DNA of 64,000 bases from JBCCTX01 sp964468435. GTDB lineage: Bacteria > Bacteroidota > Bacteroidia > J057. The translations under genes were made by a program, and so were the position numbers. The DNA lies in assembly GCA_964468435.1 (NCBI GenBank), contig CAYXVE010000022.1:4283-68282 (forward strand), in the 5' to 3' direction. This document shows positions 63,971 through 64,000 of the stretch, in pieces. The notes beneath the pieces are model-generated. The model saw only the letters and a program-made list of their open reading frames with translations, was not told the origin of the DNA and searched no databases. Every line of letters starts with the position of its first letter. Position 1 is the stretch's first letter.

Positions 63971-64000
63971 ATGACTATTTCAGCGGTCATTATCACCAAA
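63971..64000 (+). CDS. Start of a possible family 2 glycosyltransferase (cut by window end)
   Basis: ATG 63971 opens MTISAVIITK, the classic beginning of a family 2 glycosyltransferase (usually followed by NEE). Only ten codons are visible, so this rests on the start motif alone. Confidence 0.5.
   Translation, partial: MTISAVIITK

Noticed and set aside
1..64000. CRISPR arrays, insertion sequences, phage genes
   Set aside because: No regularly spaced repeats, transposase or phage-type proteins were seen.

Overview
This 64 kb window is a chromosomal segment of a Bacteroidota bacterium, probably a Saprospiria-like marine or wastewater heterotroph. The class call is inference. The phylum call rests on several things seen here: a type IX secretion sorting domain, TAnnTTTG-type promoters, very few Shine-Dalgarno sequences, the DUF1599/DoxX cluster beside folP-cdaA, the IPExxxVDY-family gene beside pyk, and the sequence style of the ribosomal proteins. 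No phage, insertion sequence, CRISPR array or plasmid feature was found.

Layout. 1-2158: the end of a GTPase-like gene followed by a membrane protein with a periplasmic LysM domain; this pair is the least explained and most interesting part. 2227-2586: a decayed secreted-protein gene. 2624-6024: a DUF1592 cytochrome-like protein and its DUF1552 partner. 6413-8534: a glycoside-hydrolase-like protein and a sugar isomerase/epimerase-like protein. 8642-14543: a TetR regulator with a likely self-operator, then a five-gene minus-strand run (PhoD-type phosphatase, GT-C membrane glycosyltransferase, Gfo/Idh/MocA oxidoreductase, two unknown membrane proteins). 14910-17957: a 1015-residue beta-helix protein exported by type IX secretion. 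18069-19145: an unknown polytopic membrane protein.

19447-37933 is one long str-S10-spc-alpha superoperon: rpsL, rpsG, fusA, then rpsJ through rplQ, with secY, map, infA, rpmJ and rpoA. There is no tuf between fusA and rpsJ. RplQ carries a long C-terminal helix-hairpin-helix extension. rpsC and infA start with TTG, as does pyk later.

38047-42653: an AlbA_2/Schlafen-like protein, then DoxX-like and DUF1599 genes divergent from folP-cdaA-folB (folate synthesis and c-di-AMP synthesis). 42681-42751: tRNA-Cys. 43228-44958: an OmpA-family protein with TSP3 repeats. 45187-50102: hemE and cobalamin-dependent metH. 50191-53874: a DUF1361 membrane protein, ruvB and a sulfatase. 53921-56123: a membrane-fused spermidine-synthase-like protein and a Sua5/YrdC protein. 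56237-56514: a frameshifted DUF1648 remnant. 56592-59488: a subtilase and a family outer-membrane-like protein. 59485-61821: rnc, fabF, acpP. 61959-63868: an IPExxxVDY-family protein and pyk. At 63971 a glycosyltransferase-2-like gene runs off the end.

Four terminator-like hairpins share a GGAAGTC/GACTTCC (or GGATGTC/GACATCC) stem, suggesting a recurring terminator sequence in this genome.
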